From a bacterium (lineage in GTDB: Bacteria > Myxococcota_A > Bradymonadia > UBA7976 > UBA1532): a DNA stretch of 36,007 nucleotides. The translations under genes and the position numbers were made by a program. This document shows positions 30,874 through 36,007 of this stretch, piece by piece. Every line of letters begins with the position of its first letter. The stretch's first letter is position 1. The stretch lies in assembly GCA_030426085.1 (NCBI GenBank), contig JAUHYW010000091.1, positions 1 to 36,007 on the forward strand, written 5' to 3'. The notes below the pieces were generated by a model, which saw nothing but the letters and a program-made list of their open reading frames with translations, was not told the DNA's origin and did not search any database.

Positions 30874-32955
30874 TCAGGGGTCGGTCGGCGTGGGCGGCTG
30901 GTCGGGGGGCAGCGCGGGGCCGGTGGGCGCGGGGGCCGCGTCGGGGGGCGGGCCCGCGTCGGCTCGCGCCGCGGCGGCCGGGCCGGCGTCGGCCTTCGCC
31001 GCGGGGGCCGCCTTCATCGTCGGGGTCGGCCGGGTCGGCGCCGGCGCGGGCGAGCCGGGCCAGACGACCTTCGCCTGCCGGCGATCGGTGAAGCCGACCC
31101 GATCCTCCACCTCGACCCGCACCGTGTGCGGCCCCGGCTTCGGCGGCTCGGGCGGCAGCCAGACGATGCGGCTCCAGCCCCGCTGACGCTCGAAGATCAC
31201 CGGCTCGCCGTCGACCATCAGCCGCACATGACGCACCCCGCTGCCCTCGTCGTGCACCGGCACGATCAGGCGGTGCCCGGCGGGGTGGGGCTCGACCCGG
31301 GGCGCGCCGATCGCCGGCGGCTCGGTGTCCCGCAGCACCGCGTACTCGCCGAAGTGCACCGTCCACCCGCGCAGGTAGCGCCCCCGGCGGGTGCGGCCCA
31401 TCCACCAGTAGCGGCCCCGCTCGTGGAAGTAGAGCGCGCTCTTCGGCGGCACCGGACCCACCGCCAGCCCCAGGGTGCTGCCGCCCTTCGTGGGCACCCA
31501 GCCGTTGGCCAGCCGGTACAGCGGGCTCACCGGCTCCAGCCCCGGCGCGCCGGCATGCTCGGCGGTGCCCAGGAACAGCGTCGGGTAGTCCCAGAAGCGG
31601 CTCTCCCGGCCCAGCTCGAACCAGATGGGGGCGTCCTCCACCGGGCGGTCCATCGGCCCGGCGATGGTCTGCGCCCGGCGCCAGCGGCGGCCGGCGGCGG
31701 CCTTCACCCCCACCTCGACCCGGACCGGCTCGTCCCCGGGCACCGTCAGCGCCAGGGCCGGGGTCTCGCCGAGGCGGGTGGGCACCGCCGACGACACCCG
31801 GTCGCCGTCGACCCGCACGTCGTATGGCCCGTCGCACAGCTCGGGCACCGGGATGGCCAGCATGCGGTCGCGCAGCAGCACCCCCTCGGCCTCGACGACT
31901 CCCCGGGGCTTGCCCAGACCCCGGCGCGTCGTCGCGCACGGCCGGGTCCGGGCCACCTCGATGCGGAAGCGGGCCTCGGCCTCGAGCCCGGCCGCGTCCC
32001 GGGCCACGATCCGGGCCGCGTGCTGCCCGTCGCGCAGGCGGCTCAGCGGGCGGCCCACCTTGCGGTGGGCCCGCACCCGGGGGCCCGGGCCGCCCACCAG
32101 CGTGTGGAACATGCCCTCGCCCTCGGCCCGCAGCCGGGGGTGATAATCCAGCTCGGTGTGACCCTTCTCGACGTAGGACGCCGCCTCGTAGACCGAGCGG
32201 TGCCACAGGCGGCCGTCGATGTGCAACTCGACCGCGTAGGGGGTCACCGCCCGGCTCATGCCGTCGATGAAGTCCACCGCCTCGACCATCAGCCGCACAT
32301 CGCCCCGCAGGATCACCGGCCCGTCGACCAGCGCCCCGTCCTCGAAGCGGTACATGCGCTCGTCGAGCCGCCCGTCGACGTGGGCGTCGGGGGCCCGGGG
32401 CACCGCGAGCAGGCGCCGGATCTGCGGCGGGTGGCGGTCGGGCAGGGGCATGCCGTTGGTCAGCGGGTTGACCGGCGCGCTCTGCTTGCGGGTCTCGAAG
32501 TGCAGGTGCACCAGATCGGTGCCGCTGGTCCCGATCCAGCCCAGCACCTGCCCCCGCTTCACCGGGATGGGGGGCCGCTGCCAGACCTTGAACGCGAAGC
32601 CGTCGCGCCCCTCGGCCGCCGCCCGCACCGCCGGCATCAGCGCCGGGGCGAAGCCCGACAGGTGAGCGTAGACCGTCACCCAGCCGTCGTCGTGGGCGAT
32701 GTAGACCGCCCGCCCGAAGCCCCGGTCGTTGCGCCGCAAGCGCACGATCTGCCCGTCGGCGGCGGCCCGCACCGCCACCGTCGAGTCGCCGTCGGTGGTC
32801 AGATCCATACCCGCGTGGTGATGCCCGATGCGGTAGGTGCCGAACGTCGAGCTGACCCGGGGCGGGTACGCCAGCGGGTAGAGGAAGCGGGCCCCCTCGG
32901 CGCGGGCCGGGGGGCCGAGCGCGGCCAGCGTGAGCAGCGCCGCGGCGAGCGGCAT
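30874..32955 (-). CDS. M23 (LytM/peptidoglycan hydrolase) family metallopeptidase with long C-terminal extension
   Basis: From the ATG at 32955 this is a 693-residue secreted protein (signal peptide about 1-19, ending PPARA). The M23 domain is at about 25-170. Zinc ligands His47 and Asp51 (HHHAGMDL) and His152 (HLHF) are present, as are the catalytic-site His98 (YAHLSG) and His150, so it should cleave peptidoglycan cross-bridges. Unusually, more than 500 residues follow: beta-rich, Ig-like segments (VRLMVEAVDFIDGMS, HAARIVARDAAGLEAEARFRI, VRHVRLMVDGEPVIF, HTVRVEVEDRVGFT) and a Pro/Ala-rich tail. It follows the acylphosphatase gene by 14 nt, in the same operon. An outer-membrane or cell-surface role is likely. 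Confidence 0.9.
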   Translation of the reverse strand: MPLAAALLTLAALGPPARAEGARFLYPLAYPPRVSSTFGTYRIGHHHAGMDLTTDGDSTVAVRAAADGQIVRLRRNDRGFGRAVYIAHDDGWVTVYAHLSGFAPALMPAVRAAAEGRDGFAFKVWQRPPIPVKRGQVLGWIGTSGTDLVHLHFETRKQSAPVNPLTNGMPLPDRHPPQIRRLLAVPRAPDAHVDGRLDERMYRFEDGALVDGPVILRGDVRLMVEAVDFIDGMSRAVTPYAVELHIDGRLWHRSVYEAASYVEKGHTELDYHPRLRAEGEGMFHTLVGGPGPRVRAHRKVGRPLSRLRDGQHAARIVARDAAGLEAEARFRIEVARTRPCATTRRGLGKPRGVVEAEGVLLRDRMLAIPVPELCDGPYDVRVDGDRVSSAVPTRLGETPALALTVPGDEPVRVEVGVKAAAGRRWRRAQTIAGPMDRPVEDAPIWFELGRESRFWDYPTLFLGTAEHAGAPGLEPVSPLYRLANGWVPTKGGSTLGLAVGPVPPKSALYFHERGRYWWMGRTRRGRYLRGWTVHFGEYAVLRDTEPPAIGAPRVEPHPAGHRLIVPVHDEGSGVRHVRLMVDGEPVIFERQRGWSRIVWLPPEPPKPGPHTVRVEVEDRVGFTDRRQAKVVWPGSPAPAPTRPTPTMKAAPAAKADAGPAAAARADAGPPPDAAPAPTGPALPPDQPPTPTDP

Positions 32956-32969
32956 GGCGGGGGTGAGCT

Positions 32970-33245
32970 TCAGCGCCGGATCTCGAACCCGTCGAACTCG
33001 CCGGTCGGCGGCAGCCACTCGGTGTCGACCAGATTCACCTGGGCCGCCGGCGGCCCTTGATGACACCACGCGATCAACCGCTCCAGCTTGGGCCGGGTGC
33101 CCTCGGCGATCAGCTCGACCGAGCCGTCCTGGCAGTTCTGCACGAAGCCGGTGAGCCCCAGCTTGCGCGCCTCCTCCCGGGCGCTGGCCCGGTACCACAC
33201 CCCCTGGACCCGGCCTCGGATCCGCAGTGAAATCCTCTCCCGCAT
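32970..33245 (-). CDS. acyP: Acylphosphatase
   Basis: This 91-residue protein is a complete acylphosphatase, hydrolysing the carboxyl-phosphate bond of acyl phosphates. The phosphate-binding loop GRVQGVWYR contains catalytic Arg19. GFVQNCQDGSVE contains Asn37, which orients the attacking water. Length and fold pattern (GRVQGV, DGSVE, FEIRR end) are typical. It lies between the FAG-repeat gene (13 nt upstream) and the M23 peptidase gene (14 nt downstream), all on the minus strand, probably one mRNA. Enzymes of this family are housekeeping and no link with its neighbours is evident. Confidence 0.95.
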   Translation of the reverse strand: MRERISLRIRGRVQGVWYRASAREEARKLGLTGFVQNCQDGSVELIAEGTRPKLERLIAWCHQGPPAAQVNLVDTEWLPPTGEFDGFEIRR

Positions 33246-33258
33246 CGCGCCCCCCGCG

Positions 33259-34338
33259 TCAGCTCGCCCGGGCCTCGACGATGAGCTCGTACTCCCGCTC
33301 GTAGAGCCGGAGCTGGTCGAGCACCACCGCCAGATTGTGCTGATTCGTCTCGTCCCCGCGCACCCGGTCGAGGTCGTCCATCTGGCGGGCCAGATCGTAC
33401 AGCGCGTCGCAGATCGTCGACAGCGCCTCGGGGTCGCGGGTCTTGCGGTCCTGCCCGGCGAACTGCTCGCGGTAGGCGGTGAACCCGGCGTTGGCCGCCT
33501 CGCCGAACGCGCTGACCAGCCGCGGCAGGGCGCTGCCCTGGCGGGTCTCCCGGACCTTGTCCAGCTCCTCGCGGTACATGCCCAGCCGGCCCTCGACGAT
33601 GCCGATGTTGCGCCGGTTGCCCTCGGCGTGCAGCCCCTGGGCCTCGAGGGCCCTCATGCGGTCGAGCGTCGCATCGAGGGTCGCGATCATGCGCTCCATG
33701 AGGGCCGGGCGGCGCGACAGCCGCGACTTGCCGGCGAAGTGGGCCTTGTAGAGCGCGAACTGCCCGTTGGCCACCGAGGCGAGGAAGTCGGCCTGCTCGT
33801 CGAGGGTGCCCGCGCCGCGGGCCTGCACGATCGCGGCCCGCTCGCTCAGGTAGAGCGCCCGGCTGTCCCGCACCTGCTTCAGCGTCGAATCGACGACCTC
33901 GGCCGGCGCGTCGAGCCGCCCGGCGATGCCGGCCAGCGCGCCCTCGATGCGGCCGAGCTCGTCGATCATCTCGCCGAGCAGGCCCAGGTCGCGGGTCGCT
34001 CGGGACTTGCCGGCGAAGTGGCGCCGGTAGCGGTTGAACGTCAGCCCGGCCCAGTTGGACAGCTCGTGGCCCGCGAGCACCTCCGGCGGGGCCGCCTGGG
34101 CCGACCGGATCGCGGCGGCCTCGTCGACGTACAGCCGGCGGTTCTTCTCGAGCGTGGCCACCAGCGCGGCCGCGTCGGCGGTCCGGGCCTGCCCCAGCAT
34201 CTCGTCGGTGCGGGCGATCATGTCGTCGAGCAGGCTCGCGTCGCGCGAGACGCGGGGCTGGCCGGCGAAGTGGGCGTCGTAGCGGGCGTGCACCTTCTCG
34301 GCGCGCGCCCGCAGGGCGTCGATGTCGATGTGTGTCAT
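33259..34338 (-). CDS. Four-fold helical repeat protein with FAG-x-x-R-x-[ST]-R motif
   Basis: I do not recognise a family for this 359-residue, all-helical, cytoplasmic-looking protein. It consists of four repeats of about 84-93 residues. Each begins Y-x-x-x-F-A-G-x-x-R-x-[ST]-R-[DR] at Tyr20 (YDAHFAGQPRVSRD), Tyr104 (YRRHFAGKSRATRD), Tyr197 (YKAHFAGKSRLSRR) and Tyr289 (YREQFAGQDRKTRD). A L-L-x-x-M-I-type helix follows. About 35 residues later comes a second motif of the form R-x-L-Y-x-x-E-x-x-x-I-x-x-A-R (RRLYVDEAAAIRSAQ, RALYLSERAAIVQAR, LGMYREELDKVRETR, LRLYEREYELIVEAR). It has no Cys, no signal peptide and no membrane segment. A TATACT box 7 nt before the ATG suggests a leaderless mRNA. 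It heads a run with acylphosphatase and M23 genes. Confidence 0.85.
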   Translation of the reverse strand: MTHIDIDALRARAEKVHARYDAHFAGQPRVSRDASLLDDMIARTDEMLGQARTADAAALVATLEKNRRLYVDEAAAIRSAQAAPPEVLAGHELSNWAGLTFNRYRRHFAGKSRATRDLGLLGEMIDELGRIEGALAGIAGRLDAPAEVVDSTLKQVRDSRALYLSERAAIVQARGAGTLDEQADFLASVANGQFALYKAHFAGKSRLSRRPALMERMIATLDATLDRMRALEAQGLHAEGNRRNIGIVEGRLGMYREELDKVRETRQGSALPRLVSAFGEAANAGFTAYREQFAGQDRKTRDPEALSTICDALYDLARQMDDLDRVRGDETNQHNLAVVLDQLRLYEREYELIVEARAS

Positions 34339-34345
34339 GCGGGGG

Positions 34346-34351
34346 AGTATA
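34346..34351 (-). promoter_or_regulatory. -10 box before the FAG-repeat gene
   Basis: TATACT on the minus strand ends 7 nt before the ATG at 34338, with only CCCCCGC between and no ribosome binding site. No good -35 hexamer is seen. It fits the leaderless pattern found elsewhere in the window. Confidence 0.45.
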
Positions 34352-34403
34352 CGAGCCCCGCACCGTCGGGGCGAGACCCGAAGCGCCGGACGGCGCCCCA
34401 GGA

Positions 34404-34440
34404 CCCCGCGGGGCGCCGGGGGAGACGGCGCCCCGCGGGG
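34404..34440 (-). terminator. Strong hairpin after the Cys-rich repeat gene
   Basis: Perfect 14-bp arms CCCCGCGGGGCGCC (34404-34417) and GGCGCCCCGCGGGG (34427-34440) flank a 9-nt loop. The structure begins 12 nt past the stop codon of the Cys-rich gene. It is all G/C and lacks a T-tract, so termination would be atypical. Confidence 0.6.
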
Positions 34441-34452
34441 TGGGCGGCGGGA

Positions 34453-36007
<1,555 letters not shown>

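Overview
The window is about 36 kb of very GC-rich chromosomal DNA from a Gram-negative bacterium. I infer a member of the Myxococcota or a related deltaproteobacterial lineage. The inference rests on a thrombospondin type-3 repeat protein with a MYXO-CTERM-like tail and a DUF4215-like Cys motif, a eukaryotic-type Ser/Thr kinase and a PP2C phosphatase, several lipoproteins, PEGA-domain proteins, FadL-like and other beta-barrel proteins, and a near-consensus sigma-54 promoter. I see no rRNA, tRNA, CRISPR array, insertion sequence or phage gene. It reads as ordinary chromosome rich in envelope and signalling genes.

Layout. (1) 1-2.3 kb: 3' part of a secreted calcium-binding TSP3-repeat protein, followed by a hairpin and a 419-bp non-coding stretch with a distant inverted repeat. 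(2) 2.7-4.9 kb, minus strand: a zinc-ribbon membrane protein, mutY and a small unknown gene. (3) 5.0-9.4 kb, plus strand: tail-anchored Ser/Thr kinase with a Tyr-rich linker, SSAT-like acetyltransferase, and an OmpR-type response regulator/histidine kinase pair. (4) 9.5-10.25 kb, minus strand: acidic Cys-rich lipoprotein behind a sigma-54 promoter. (5) 10.7-19.0 kb, mostly plus strand: a large L,D-transpeptidase-like lipoprotein with a PEGA-like partner, a small lipoprotein on the other strand, a double-PEGA/beta-barrel protein with a TPR partner, then PP2C phosphatase and a GT2-TPR glycosyltransferase. (6) 19.0-21.3 kb, minus strand: a protein-lysine-methyltransferase-like enzyme and an orphan response regulator. 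(7) 21.4-25.7 kb: membrane-anchored MsrB on plus; on minus a di-haem cytochrome c peroxidase, FadL-like porin, MarR regulator and secreted NTF2-like protein, with three related palindromic operators. (8) 25.8-28.9 kb: DUF420 membrane protein, VOC protein with an AraC regulator, sfsA and a DUF442-type phosphatase. (9) 28.9-36.0 kb, minus strand: unknown 629-residue lipoprotein, M23 peptidase, acylphosphatase, a four-fold FAG-motif helical repeat protein, and a repeat-rich Cys/(EP)n protein running off the window edge.

How they fit together. Much of the window concerns building, sensing or repairing the cell envelope: peptidoglycan enzymes (L,D-transpeptidase, M23), outer-membrane barrels, PEGA and TPR scaffolds, lipoproteins, and periplasmic redox proteins (MsrB, cytochrome c peroxidase). 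Signalling is dense. Several promoters place a TANNNT -10 box only 6-8 nt before the start codon, suggesting leaderless mRNAs. The least explained items are the FAG-repeat protein, the Cys-rich (EP)n protein with its lipoprotein relative, the 629-residue lipoprotein, and the MarR operator system.
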